This document shows positions 17,502 through 25,524 of a stretch of DNA of 64,000 nt, piece after piece (position 1 is the first letter of the stretch; every line of letters starts with the position of its first letter). The translations under genes were made by a program, and so were the position numbers. The notes below the pieces were generated by a model that did no database searches, was not told the origin of the DNA, and worked only from the letters and a program-made list of their open reading frames with translations. This stretch comes from Vallitalea longa (GTDB lineage: Bacteria > Bacillota > Clostridia > Lachnospirales > Vallitaleaceae): the NCBI RefSeq assembly GCF_027923465.1, contig NZ_BRLB01000012.1:1-64000 (forward strand). The letters run 5' to 3'.

Positions 17502-17573
17502 TAATATAGGATAGTTCTACTTTCTATTTTCCTTGAACTCTTTTACGAGGAGTAGCTTCTTTGTAATGTATAT
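17502..17573 (-). pseudogene. Remnant of the 3' end of a second giant glycosyltransferase
   Basis: This stretch aligns with 11748-11820, the end of the giant glycosyltransferase gene and its 3' flank, at about 80 percent by eye. The minus-strand translation KLLLVKEFKEN mirrors the real C-terminus ELPLIKDFKKN, but the stop codon is changed and no upstream frame survives. Confidence 0.6.
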
Positions 17574-17602
17574 AATTATTATTGCTGGAATAGATATTAT
17601 TA

Positions 17603-17633
17603 TATAAAAAAAGGGTAAAAGGGTAACCCTTTT
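17603..17633 (-). terminator. Terminator of the Gly/Tyr/Cys-rich gene
   Basis: AAAAGGG and CCCTTTT form a 7-bp stem. On the minus strand it is followed by ACCC and seven Ts. Confidence 0.7.
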
Positions 17634-17663
17634 AGCCCAAAACATGTCCGATTTAACATTATA

Positions 17664-17882
17664 TTAATAATAACCAAATCCACAACAGCATCTTCTAAAA
17701 CCGCAGCCACATCCACAACCACAGCAAAGACTACAGCAACCACCACAGCAACATCCATAACCACAGCCACCATAACCATAGCCACCGTAACCGTAGCCAC
17801 GTCCATAGCCATAACCGCCGTAACCGCCGTAACCGTATCCACCATATCCTCTATAACCACAGCCACAACCATATCCAAACAT
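17664..17882 (-). CDS. Gly/Tyr/Cys-rich coat-like protein (72 aa)
   Basis: The ATG is preceded by GAAAGGAGTG on the minus strand. The protein is almost entirely Gly, Tyr and Cys: a GYGGYGYGG block (residues 11-38), then a Cys block (CGYGCCCGGCCSLCC, CGCGCGCG), ending RRCCCGFGYY. Such composition is typical of cross-linked spore coat or exosporium proteins (dityrosine and disulfide bonds). A near-consensus sigma-K promoter lies upstream. The alternative, a thiazole-modified bacteriocin precursor of the heterocycloanthracin type, is less likely since no cyclodehydratase is nearby. A longer overlapping frame on the same strand (17600-17899) lacks this site and is rejected. Confidence 0.65.
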   Translation of the reverse strand: MFGYGCGCGYRGYGGYGYGGYGGYGYGRGYGYGGYGYGGCGYGCCCGGCCSLCCGCGCGCGFRRCCCGFGYY

Positions 17883-17913
17883 ACTAACACTCCTTTCATA
17901 TGATTTCCTAGTT

Positions 17914-17941
17914 TATATTATTCCTGACAAGCTAAAATTGT
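17914..17941 (-). promoter_or_regulatory. Near-consensus sigma-K promoter for the Gly/Tyr/Cys-rich gene
   Basis: On the minus strand: AC, 17 nt, AATAATATA. One base differs from CATAnnnTA. It ends 32 bp before the start codon. Confidence 0.45.
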
Positions 17942-18068
17942 GACAAGCTAGTAGAGGATTGTTGAAAATAGTGTTAAATATATAGAAATTAGAATTTTAG
18001 TACAAGTTGTAACAATATATAAGCGATAATAATATAATGAACTAAGATTGATTGAAAGAAGGAATGTT

Positions 18069-19076
18069 ATGAAAATAGGTTTTCCAATAGAACCAGAAGG
18101 TATGGGTGGAACAAGAACATGGGTAAAAAATTTTAGCGATTATTGTATTAAAAAAGGTCATGAAGTTTATTTTTCTCATAATGATATAGTAGACCTTTTT
18201 ATAACTCTTGCCTATTATTCTGACCCTTACCAGTTATTGAAGATCAAAAAAAGAGGTACTAAGGTTTTATATAGGATGGATGGTATTTATTATGATTTCC
18301 TATCTGAAAAGAAATTGGTTAGAAAGTATAATAAAACTATAGCTACTGCAATGAGGTTATCAGATAAAATCATTTACCAAAGTAATTTTTCTAGAGTAAT
18401 GGCAAGTCAATTATTTAATGGACGTGAATTGCCAGGAGTAGTTGTTTACAATGGAGCAGATAAAAATATATTTAAAGAAAAAGGAAAAATACTTGATAGA
18501 CCAAAAGATAAAAAAATCATATTGTCAATAGCTTTTTGGGGTACTCCTCTCATGGCTGATTATAGTATCAGAACTATAATTGATATTGCTAAACAATTAG
18601 TTCATAGAAATGATCTGGAATTCTGGATATTAGGTTATGCTTATCCACCTCAAGAACAATTGATAAAGAAAGCCAATCTTCCTAATATCACATGGTATGA
18701 TCTGAGAACATCCATACCAAGAGAGAAAATGCCTGAATATATACGTACAGCAGATTTGATTTTACACACTAGACCTAATGATGCATGTTCCAATTTGATT
18801 ATTGAAGCAATGAATGTTGGGAAACCAATAGTTGGTCTTAATCTAGGTAGTACACCAGAGCTTCTTGGAGATGCTGGATTAAGAGGAGAATGTGAACCAT
18901 CATTTGAACATTTCCCAGTTGTTGACATATCAAGTATGGCAGATAAGGTATTGCAGACTTTTGATAACTATGATTATTATAAAAGTAAAATAGTAGAAAG
19001 AAGTAAAATGTTTACTCTTGAGAATATGTGCAATAATTACTTTATAGAAATAGAAAAATTATTGAAAAAGGGGTGA
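18069..19076 (+). CDS. Glycosyltransferase, GT4 family (type a)
   Basis: 335 aa from the ATG preceded by GAAAGAAGGA; a TTG 21 bp upstream lacks a site. The N-terminus MKIGFPIEPEGMGGTRTW has the Gly-rich donor/acceptor loop. A C-terminal nucleotide-sugar domain contains the acidic motif region NLIIEAMNVGKPIVGLN. It is a paralogue of the gene at 27534-28547 on the other strand (shared N-terminal loop, YCIxxGHxV, and P-x-x-x-P-Y-I-x-T-A-D). It ends 4 bp before the next glycosyltransferase, with which it surely forms an operon. Sugar and acceptor unknown. Confidence 0.8.
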   Translation: MKIGFPIEPEGMGGTRTWVKNFSDYCIKKGHEVYFSHNDIVDLFITLAYYSDPYQLLKIKKRGTKVLYRMDGIYYDFLSEKKLVRKYNKTIATAMRLSDKIIYQSNFSRVMASQLFNGRELPGVVVYNGADKNIFKEKGKILDRPKDKKIILSIAFWGTPLMADYSIRTIIDIAKQLVHRNDLEFWILGYAYPPQEQLIKKANLPNITWYDLRTSIPREKMPEYIRTADLILHTRPNDACSNLIIEAMNVGKPIVGLNLGSTPELLGDAGLRGECEPSFEHFPVVDISSMADKVLQTFDNYDYYKSKIVERSKMFTLENMCNNYFIEIEKLLKKG

Positions 19077-19080
19077 TTCA

Positions 19081-20097
19081 TTGAAGATTAAGTTTTTTTT
19101 ATCAGGTAATGACTTAGCTCCTACAACAATTTCAGGTAAGTTATTTGCAAGAGCATTAATTGATTCAGGATATGACGTGGAGATAGTACAAAATGTGAAT
19201 AGAAAAAAACAAATACTGAGAAGTCAAGATTGTGATGTTATAATTTTTCAGAAAACGGTATTTCCAGGACATTATTATGAAGATGTAAAACATTTAAAAG
19301 GGAAAGTGTATCTCATATATATAGATGATGATTTTTTGGCGATGAAAGATAAGGGGCATATCAGAGCATTAAGAAATAGTAATCTTATTCTTGTAGGAAA
19401 CAAACAGCATGCTGATAAGATGCATTTATATACAAAAACACCTGTTGAAACTATAACCTCAATACATGATTTCGAAAATTATCCATATAAATCTTTTGAA
19501 GAAAGAAAAAATAATCCTTTGATTATAGGCTGGCAGCAAAGTCTTGCGGATGTATATGTCGATGATCTGTTAAGTATAAAAAATGCTTTAACCAGTATAC
19601 ACGAAGAATATAATGTAAGACTTAGATTATATGGATGGCATAAAGGAAAACATTACAATAAACCTGATAACCGTGTTCTAGTTAAAAAACATCTGCCATT
19701 TGCGGAATTTATTCCTTTTCTACCATATAATAGGTATATTAAAGCAATTGTTCCACAGATTGCATCATCAGATATTTTTATTGTACCTTATCTCAATATT
19801 TCCGATAGATATGGAAAATCCGGGTTTGGACTTAAAAGAATCATGATGTCAGGAGTTCCGGTCATTGTATCTGATATAGGTATACACAAGGAATTAATTG
19901 AAGATGGATGTAATGGGTTTATTGCAAAAAATGAAATGGAATGGTATGAAAAGTTAAAAAAACTAATTGATAATCCTGAACTAAGGAAAAAATTTTCATT
20001 GGCAGGTAAAAATTTAATGGTTTCAGAATACAATTATCAAAAGTGTGTTGATATGTTTGTTGATGCTATCAAAAAACATATAACAGATTTTTCATGA
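19081..20097 (+). CDS. Glycosyltransferase, GT4 family (type b)
   Basis: 338 aa from a TTG start, with AAGGGGTGATTCA upstream. No signal peptide. IIGWQQSLADVYVDDLL marks the start of the C-terminal domain (about 145). KSGFGLKRIMMSGVPVIVSD (about 243) corresponds to the GT4 acidic/nucleotide motif, with Gly-Phe-Gly in place of the commoner Glu. Its paralogue is at 25525-26538 on the opposite strand (about 45 percent identity by eye, sharing DDDF and FGLKR). It likely acts on the same glycan as its neighbour. Confidence 0.78.
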   Translation: MKIKFFLSGNDLAPTTISGKLFARALIDSGYDVEIVQNVNRKKQILRSQDCDVIIFQKTVFPGHYYEDVKHLKGKVYLIYIDDDFLAMKDKGHIRALRNSNLILVGNKQHADKMHLYTKTPVETITSIHDFENYPYKSFEERKNNPLIIGWQQSLADVYVDDLLSIKNALTSIHEEYNVRLRLYGWHKGKHYNKPDNRVLVKKHLPFAEFIPFLPYNRYIKAIVPQIASSDIFIVPYLNISDRYGKSGFGLKRIMMSGVPVIVSDIGIHKELIEDGCNGFIAKNEMEWYEKLKKLIDNPELRKKFSLAGKNLMVSEYNYQKCVDMFVDAIKKHITDFS

Positions 20098-20264
20098 TTT
20101 GATATTTGTTTATTCTTTACCATATGAGTTTACAATGGTAAAATAATTTAATACTATTAAAATGAACTCAGTACAGAAGTTAGTAATTACTATTTGCATA
20201 AGTAACACTTATGGACTAATTATAATAATATAAAATATAGACAACTTGTTAAAAGAGGTGAAAC

Positions 20265-21131
20265 ATGAAGGGGATAATATTAGCAGGAGGAGCTGGCACA
20301 AGACTATATCCTCTTACAAAAGCTATATCTAAGCAAATGCTGCCTATATATGATAAACCCATGATTTATTATCCATTGGCGACTCTGATGCAATCTGGTA
20401 TTAGAGATATACTTGTTATATCTACTCCAAGAGACATTGGAAGTTATAAAAAATTATTAGGTAATGGTAATAGATTGGGGATATCAATATCATATGAAGT
20501 ACAAAATGAGCCAAAAGGAATAGCTGATGCTTTTATCGTTGGTAGAGATTTCATAGGTAGCAGTTCAGTAGCATTGATACTGGGAGATAATGTTTTCTAT
20601 GGAGAAAAGATGGACAATGTATTACAAAGGTCAGTCAAAACAGAAGATGGAGCAACAGTTTTTGGATATTATGTAGAAGAGCCATCCAGTTATGGAGTAG
20701 TAGAATTCGATGAAGAACATAGAGTAGTTTCTATAGAAGAAAAACCTTCGTATCCAAAATCCAATTATGCAGTACCAGGGTTGTATTTCTATGATAATGA
20801 AGTAGTAGATATAGCATTGAATATAAAGCCATCACATAGAAATGAGCTAGAGATAACAGATGTCAATAAAGTATATATGGAAAAAGAAAAGTTGAAAGTA
20901 GAAATATTGAATGAAGGTATATCCTGGTTTGATACAGGTACTTACCATGGATTACTCGATGCAGCTAATTTCGTTGAGACTATACAAAAACAGCAGAGGA
21001 TATATATAGCTTGCATAGAAGAGATAGCATATAAAAAACGATATATAGATAAAGAGCAATTATTGGAATTGGCCAATTCAATGATTAAGACCGAGTATGG
21101 ACAATATTTAAGGTATATAATAGAAAGGTAG
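20265..21131 (+). CDS. rfbA: Glucose-1-phosphate thymidylyltransferase
   Basis: 288 aa. The nucleotidyltransferase signature GGAGTRLYPLT (residues 8-18) is followed by KQMLPIYDKPMIYYP, LGDNVFYG and the EEKPSYPKSN region; the length is normal. It makes dTDP-glucose from dTTP and glucose 1-phosphate, the first step to dTDP-L-rhamnose. It is followed by rfbC (6 bp gap) and rfbB. rfbD, the last enzyme, is on the other strand at 26572. Confidence 0.96.
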   Translation: MKGIILAGGAGTRLYPLTKAISKQMLPIYDKPMIYYPLATLMQSGIRDILVISTPRDIGSYKKLLGNGNRLGISISYEVQNEPKGIADAFIVGRDFIGSSSVALILGDNVFYGEKMDNVLQRSVKTEDGATVFGYYVEEPSSYGVVEFDEEHRVVSIEEKPSYPKSNYAVPGLYFYDNEVVDIALNIKPSHRNELEITDVNKVYMEKEKLKVEILNEGISWFDTGTYHGLLDAANFVETIQKQQRIYIACIEEIAYKKRYIDKEQLLELANSMIKTEYGQYLRYIIER

Positions 21132-21137
21132 AAGCTC

Positions 21138-21692
21138 ATGGGAAAGTTCATTTTTATAGAAACTGATATAAAAGATCTATATATAATAGAGCCTGAAGTT
21201 TATCAGGATAGTAGAGGTTACTTCATGGAAAGTTATAATAAAGATGATTTTTGCAAACAAGGATTATGCATGGATTTTGTACAGACTAATGAATCCTTTT
21301 CACAAAAAGGGGTTCTTAGAGGATTGCATTATCAATATGAATTTCCTCAGGGTAAACTAGTAAGAGTTACAAGAGGAGAAGTTTTTGATGTGGCAGTTGA
21401 TATAAGAGAAAACAGTTGTACTTATGGAAAATCATATGGAGTAATTTTATCTCACGAGAACAAAAGACAATTCTACATACCAGAAGGTTTCGCTCATGGT
21501 TTTCTGGTTCTATCAGAGTATGCTCAATTTGTATATCAATGTACTAATTATTATCACAAAGAGTATGAAGCCGGAATCATATGGAATGATGCTTCTATAG
21601 ATATTGATTGGCCTTTGGATAGAGTAGATAGTATAATATTATCTGGCAAAGATAAATTATGGCCTACACTAAATAATATGAAACTTCATTGA
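21138..21692 (+). CDS. rfbC: dTDP-4-dehydrorhamnose 3,5-epimerase
   Basis: 184 aa cupin-fold RmlC. Visible motifs: the DSRGYFMESY start region, QTNESFSQKGVLRGLHYQ with the catalytic His, the basic VRVTRGEVFDVAVDIR strand, and FYIPEGFAHGFLVLS. It converts dTDP-4-keto-6-deoxyglucose to the rhamno isomer. Cotranscribed with rfbA and rfbB. Confidence 0.96.
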   Translation: MGKFIFIETDIKDLYIIEPEVYQDSRGYFMESYNKDDFCKQGLCMDFVQTNESFSQKGVLRGLHYQYEFPQGKLVRVTRGEVFDVAVDIRENSCTYGKSYGVILSHENKRQFYIPEGFAHGFLVLSEYAQFVYQCTNYYHKEYEAGIIWNDASIDIDWPLDRVDSIILSGKDKLWPTLNNMKLH

Positions 21693-21712
21693 ATAAGAGG
21701 TGAAACAAGAAA

Positions 21713-22693
21713 ATGAAAACAATAATGGTAACAGGGGGAGCAGGCTTTATCGGAAGTAATTTCATAAGATATATGCTTGATAAATATGATGATTATAGAA
21801 TAATCAATTATGATAAAATTACTTATGCAGGTAATCTTGATAATCTAAATGATGTTAGTGATAATGACAATTATGTATTCGTCAAAGGAGATATATCCGA
21901 TTATGATACTGTAGAAGAAGTCTTTTCACAAGGGATAGATTATGTTATTAATTTTGCAGCTGAAAGCCATGTTGATAGGAGTATTAGAAATAGCGATGAA
22001 TTCATTAGAACAAATATTATGGGAACCCAAGTCCTGTTAGATATTTCAAGAAAGTATAATATAGAAAAGTATATACAAATATCTACAGATGAAGTTTATG
22101 GTTCATTAGGTAATGAAGGATATTTTACTGAGAAGACTCCTATTTCACCTAATAATCCTTATTCAGCTAGCAAGGCAAGTGCTGATCTGTTGGTCAAATC
22201 ATATTATGAGACATATAAGTTACCTGTAAACATAACAAGATGTTCGAATAATTATGGACCATATCAATATCCTGAAAAACTCATTCCGTTGATGATTAGT
22301 CGAGCATATGATAATAAGTCCCTTCCGGTATATGGAACAGGACTTAACATTAGAGATTGGATTCATGTATATGACCATTGTTCTGCAATAGATGAAGTAC
22401 TTCAAAAAGGGAAAACAGGAGAAGTATACAACATAGGTGCTAACAATGAAAGAAATAATCTAGTCATTGTTAAAATGATATTGGATTATCTAGGTAAGGA
22501 TAACTCTTCGATTGAATATGTGGAGGATAGGTTAGGTCATGATAAAAGATATGCGATAGATGCAAATAAGATAAAACGTGAACTTGATTGGTGTCCCATA
22601 TATGATTTTGAAAAAGGGATGAAAGATACTATAGAGTGGTATATCAATAATGAAAATTGGTGGAGAAAAATAATTGATCGTAATAAAATATAA
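21713..22693 (+). CDS. rfbB: dTDP-glucose 4,6-dehydratase
   Basis: 326 aa short-chain dehydrogenase fold. The NAD-binding GGAGFIGSNF (7-16) is followed by the FAAESHVDRSI segment, the catalytic STDEVYG, and YSASKASADLL with the YxxxK pair. It produces dTDP-4-keto-6-deoxyglucose, the branch point for both L-rhamnose (rfbC, rfbD) and 4-amino-4,6-dideoxy sugars via the aminotransferases encoded nearby. Confidence 0.96.
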   Translation: MKTIMVTGGAGFIGSNFIRYMLDKYDDYRIINYDKITYAGNLDNLNDVSDNDNYVFVKGDISDYDTVEEVFSQGIDYVINFAAESHVDRSIRNSDEFIRTNIMGTQVLLDISRKYNIEKYIQISTDEVYGSLGNEGYFTEKTPISPNNPYSASKASADLLVKSYYETYKLPVNITRCSNNYGPYQYPEKLIPLMISRAYDNKSLPVYGTGLNIRDWIHVYDHCSAIDEVLQKGKTGEVYNIGANNERNNLVIVKMILDYLGKDNSSIEYVEDRLGHDKRYAIDANKIKRELDWCPIYDFEKGMKDTIEWYINNENWWRKIIDRNKI

Positions 22694-22714
22694 ATATCAA
22701 TCATTCATACAAAA

Positions 22715-22763
22715 AAAGAATTCTAAAAGGTATAGATTACATTTGGAGTTCTATTTTTTTTAT
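22715..22763 (+). terminator. Possible terminator after rfbB
   Basis: AGAATTCT and GGAGTTCT can pair with wobbles, and a run of eight Ts follows. The stem is imperfect. Confidence 0.4.
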
Positions 22764-22807
22764 TATCATAGTAAAAATATAGAGTAGATATAATATGAAA
22801 GGACATT

Positions 22808-23683
22808 ATGATGCAAGTTCCAATAGTATGTTTTGTAACATTCAATAGACTTGGGTTAACAGTTAAGAATCTAACAGCTTTATTAAAATCAACAGATGAT
22901 TTTGAATTACATATTGTTGATAATAATTCAACAGATGACACATGGAAATATATACGAGGGATCAAAGATAAAAGAATGAAATCAAGGAAAAGATTCAATA
23001 TTAATTATGGTGTCGTCTATGCTATTAATTATGTTCTAAGTAAAAGAAAAAAAGATCAATACTTTATATTGATCGAAAATGATGTATGCATAGAAACACA
23101 AGATTTTGTTACTAAATTTATGGAAACAATGGATACTTTTCAGGATGTAGGTCTTTTGGGATGCGCAAGAAAAAACTTTTTCGAACAAAAAGGTATCAAA
23201 CCCAAAAAAATAACCCAAAAAGGATTGAGCTATTATAAATATGATATGATAATTGGGTGTTTTAACTGTATTAGACCTGAGGTATTTGATTATATAGGTT
23301 ATTGGAATGAAGAAACATATGCTGCTGATCAGGACATGAGCTCTCGTATTAACAAGTATACTCCATATGTTACAGGTTATGCTGCTTCAATTGAATTGAA
23401 TCAAACTCAATACATAAGTTGCGACCAATGTTTATATAGAAAAGAATGCTCGTTAATTAATCAGAATAGGACTTGTTTCAATATCCATAGAAAGAATTAC
23501 AGCCATGATAAATTTGCTGAATCATTACAAGAAAAGAAGAAAATGTACTATCAACAACTTAGAAACGGAAAAAGAACTATATATTGTGCTTCTATACATG
23601 ATACCGAATCAATGAGAAAACATTATTATGACATAAAAATGGCTCATGATAATTTCAATTTTTTCAAGAAAAATGGAAATTGA
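22808..23683 (+). CDS. Glycosyltransferase, GT2 family, with C-terminal Cys cluster
   Basis: 291 aa; AAAGGA before the ATG. The GT2 fold is clear: PIVCFVTFNRLGLTV start, HIVDNNSTDDTW, an ENDVC acidic metal-site region, and YAADQDMSSRINKY. After about residue 195 there is CDQCLYRKEC followed by a further Cys (C-x2-C-x5-C-x8-C), unusual for GT2 and possibly a zinc or iron-sulfur site. No membrane segments. It sits between rfbB and an amino-sugar pair, so it probably adds a rhamnose or amino sugar. Confidence 0.78.
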   Translation: MMQVPIVCFVTFNRLGLTVKNLTALLKSTDDFELHIVDNNSTDDTWKYIRGIKDKRMKSRKRFNINYGVVYAINYVLSKRKKDQYFILIENDVCIETQDFVTKFMETMDTFQDVGLLGCARKNFFEQKGIKPKKITQKGLSYYKYDMIIGCFNCIRPEVFDYIGYWNEETYAADQDMSSRINKYTPYVTGYAASIELNQTQYISCDQCLYRKECSLINQNRTCFNIHRKNYSHDKFAESLQEKKKMYYQQLRNGKRTIYCASIHDTESMRKHYYDIKMAHDNFNFFKKNGN

Positions 23684-23720
23684 TATTATTGGCAGTATAA
23701 ATAAATAGAGAGGTAATAAT

Positions 23721-24368
23721 ATGCAAGATATAGTTGTTTTTGGAGCAGGAGGGCATTCAAAAGTTATAATCGATATAATTGAAAGAGAAGGGAAATATAG
23801 TATTATTGGGCTTATAGATAATTATAATAGAGCTGAATCACATTTTGGTTACCATATATTAACTGATGAGATAGAGGTTATAATGAATAATGTGTACGGA
23901 GGAATAATTGCTATTGGTGATAATTGGAGTCGTCATGTAATCACAGATGAGATAAAAAGTATTAATCCTAATTTTAGGTTTGTTAGTTGTATCAGCCCTA
24001 ATTCTTGTATCGCTAGAGAAGTTGAAATCGGAGAAGGTAGCGCTATAATGGCTGGAGCAGTTATAAATAGTAGTACACGTATAGGTAAGCATTGTATAAT
24101 CAATAGTAATTCATCCATTGACCATGATAATATTATAGGTGATTTTGTTTCAATCGCTCCTAATGTAACCACTGGTGGAAATGTTATAGTTGGAGATCAT
24201 ACAGCTGTAGGTTTAGGAACTAATGTTATTCACAGAATCAATATAGGTTGCAATACAGTTATCGGTGCAGGATCAACAGTGATAAGAGATATAGGTTCTT
24301 ATGTAGTTGCTTATGGAATACCATGTAAGGTTGTCAGAAAAAGGAATAAGGAGGATAAATATCTATAA
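23721..24368 (+). CDS. Sugar O/N-acyltransferase, NeuD/PglD family
   Basis: 215 aa. The N-terminal Rossmann part VVFGAGGHSKVIIDII (about 5-20) binds the sugar nucleotide. The C-terminal left-handed beta helix shows hexapeptide repeats (VEIGEGSAIMAGAVINSST and following), with the expected His in SSIDHDNIIGD. The end, YGIPCKVVRKR, is canonical. It is followed 20 bp later by a DegT aminotransferase, the same pairing as PglE/PglD, so it likely N-acetylates a 4-amino-4,6-dideoxy sugar. Confidence 0.87.
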   Translation: MQDIVVFGAGGHSKVIIDIIEREGKYSIIGLIDNYNRAESHFGYHILTDEIEVIMNNVYGGIIAIGDNWSRHVITDEIKSINPNFRFVSCISPNSCIAREVEIGEGSAIMAGAVINSSTRIGKHCIINSNSSIDHDNIIGDFVSIAPNVTTGGNVIVGDHTAVGLGTNVIHRINIGCNTVIGAGSTVIRDIGSYVVAYGIPCKVVRKRNKEDKYL

Positions 24369-24388
24369 TATTGGGGGCGAATTAACTT

Positions 24389-25462
24389 ATGATCAATGTT
24401 ACTAAATCTTATTTACCGGATATCAATAGATTCAAATATTACATAGATAAGATCTATGATTCTGGATGGATAACGAATAATGGGGAACTTCTAAGAAATT
24501 TGGAAGATAAATTGAAGGATTATCTTGGAGTTGATAACATCATATTGGTAAGTAACGGAACATTGGCTCTTCAAGTGGCTTATAAGATGTTGTCGTTAAA
24601 AGGTGAGGTCATAACTACGCCTTTTTCTTTCGTAGCGACAACAAGCAGTCTGGTATGGGAAGGGTTACACCCCATATATGTTGATATAGAAGAAGAAACC
24701 TTGAATATAGACCCTGACAAAATTGAATCCAGTATAACAGCCAATACATCATGCATAGTTCCAACACATGTATTCGGGAATGGTTGCGACATAGAAAAGA
24801 TAGAGTATATAGCCAAGAAAAATAAACTGAAAGTCATATACGATGCGGCTCATTGTTTTGGAGTGAACTATAATGGGAGTAGTATACTTAATCATGGAGA
24901 TGTCTCAATTATAAGTTTTCATGCAACCAAGATATTTCATACTATTGAAGGTGGAGCGTTAATAGTCAATAATGAAGAGTATTTCAATAAGGCAAGAGAA
25001 ATGATCAATTTCGGTTTCAACAATGGAAAAGTCATTGAATTAGGTATAAATGCCAAAATGAGTGAATTTCAAGCAGCTATGGGATTGTGTATTTTAGATG
25101 ATATTGATGAAATAATCAGCAAAAGAAAGAAAACATATGAATACTACCAAAAATGCCTGAACAGAAAATCAATCAAATATCAAGTGATTAACAATAAATG
25201 TTCAATGAATTATTGTTATTTTCCAATCATATTAAAGAGTGAAGTTGAGCTGTTGAAGATAAGAGATAAATTGATAGATAATGAAATCATTCCAAGAAGA
25301 TATTTTTATCCCTCACTCAATACTTTACCATATGTAAAAAATTGTTCTGTAATGATCTCAGAAGATATTTCAAGGAGAATCTTATGTCTACCCATATATA
25401 ATTCATTAGAAAGATGCGAACAAGATAGAATAATTAACATAATCAATAATAACATATCTTAG
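24389..25462 (+). CDS. DegT/DnrJ/EryC1/StrS-family sugar aminotransferase
   Basis: 357 aa. PLP fold: VSNGTLALQVAYKML near 52-66, DAAHCFG (cofactor Asp) and the PLP-lysine motif SFHATKIFHTIEGG (about 172-185). The most probable role is amination of a 4-keto-6-deoxy nucleotide sugar made by rfbB, followed by acylation by the upstream NeuD-like enzyme. The 3' end converges on the glycosyltransferase at 25525. Confidence 0.88.
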   Translation: MINVTKSYLPDINRFKYYIDKIYDSGWITNNGELLRNLEDKLKDYLGVDNIILVSNGTLALQVAYKMLSLKGEVITTPFSFVATTSSLVWEGLHPIYVDIEEETLNIDPDKIESSITANTSCIVPTHVFGNGCDIEKIEYIAKKNKLKVIYDAAHCFGVNYNGSSILNHGDVSIISFHATKIFHTIEGGALIVNNEEYFNKAREMINFGFNNGKVIELGINAKMSEFQAAMGLCILDDIDEIISKRKKTYEYYQKCLNRKSIKYQVINNKCSMNYCYFPIILKSEVELLKIRDKLIDNEIIPRRYFYPSLNTLPYVKNCSVMISEDISRRILCLPIYNSLERCEQDRIINIINNNIS

Positions 25463-25480
25463 CAAAGCAACTAAAAAGAA

Positions 25481-25516
25481 AACTCAAGCTTAGTAGAATA
25501 ACTAGGTTTGAGTTGA
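25481..25516. terminator. Hairpin between convergent genes
   Basis: AACTCAA and TTGAGTT form a 7-bp stem with a 22-nt loop midway between two converging genes. No strong T run. Confidence 0.35.
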
Positions 25517-25524
25517 ATTGATAA

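Noticed and set aside
17600-17899. 99-codon Val/Ala/Met-rich frame overlapping the Gly/Tyr/Cys-rich gene
   Set aside because: It is a shifted frame of the same minus strand. The ribosome binding site and -10 element are placed for the 72-aa frame.
20205-20264. Sigma-K promoter before rfbA
   Set aside because: CATAAGTAA fails the TA end of the -10 element, and the nearest AC is 22 nt away rather than 16-17.
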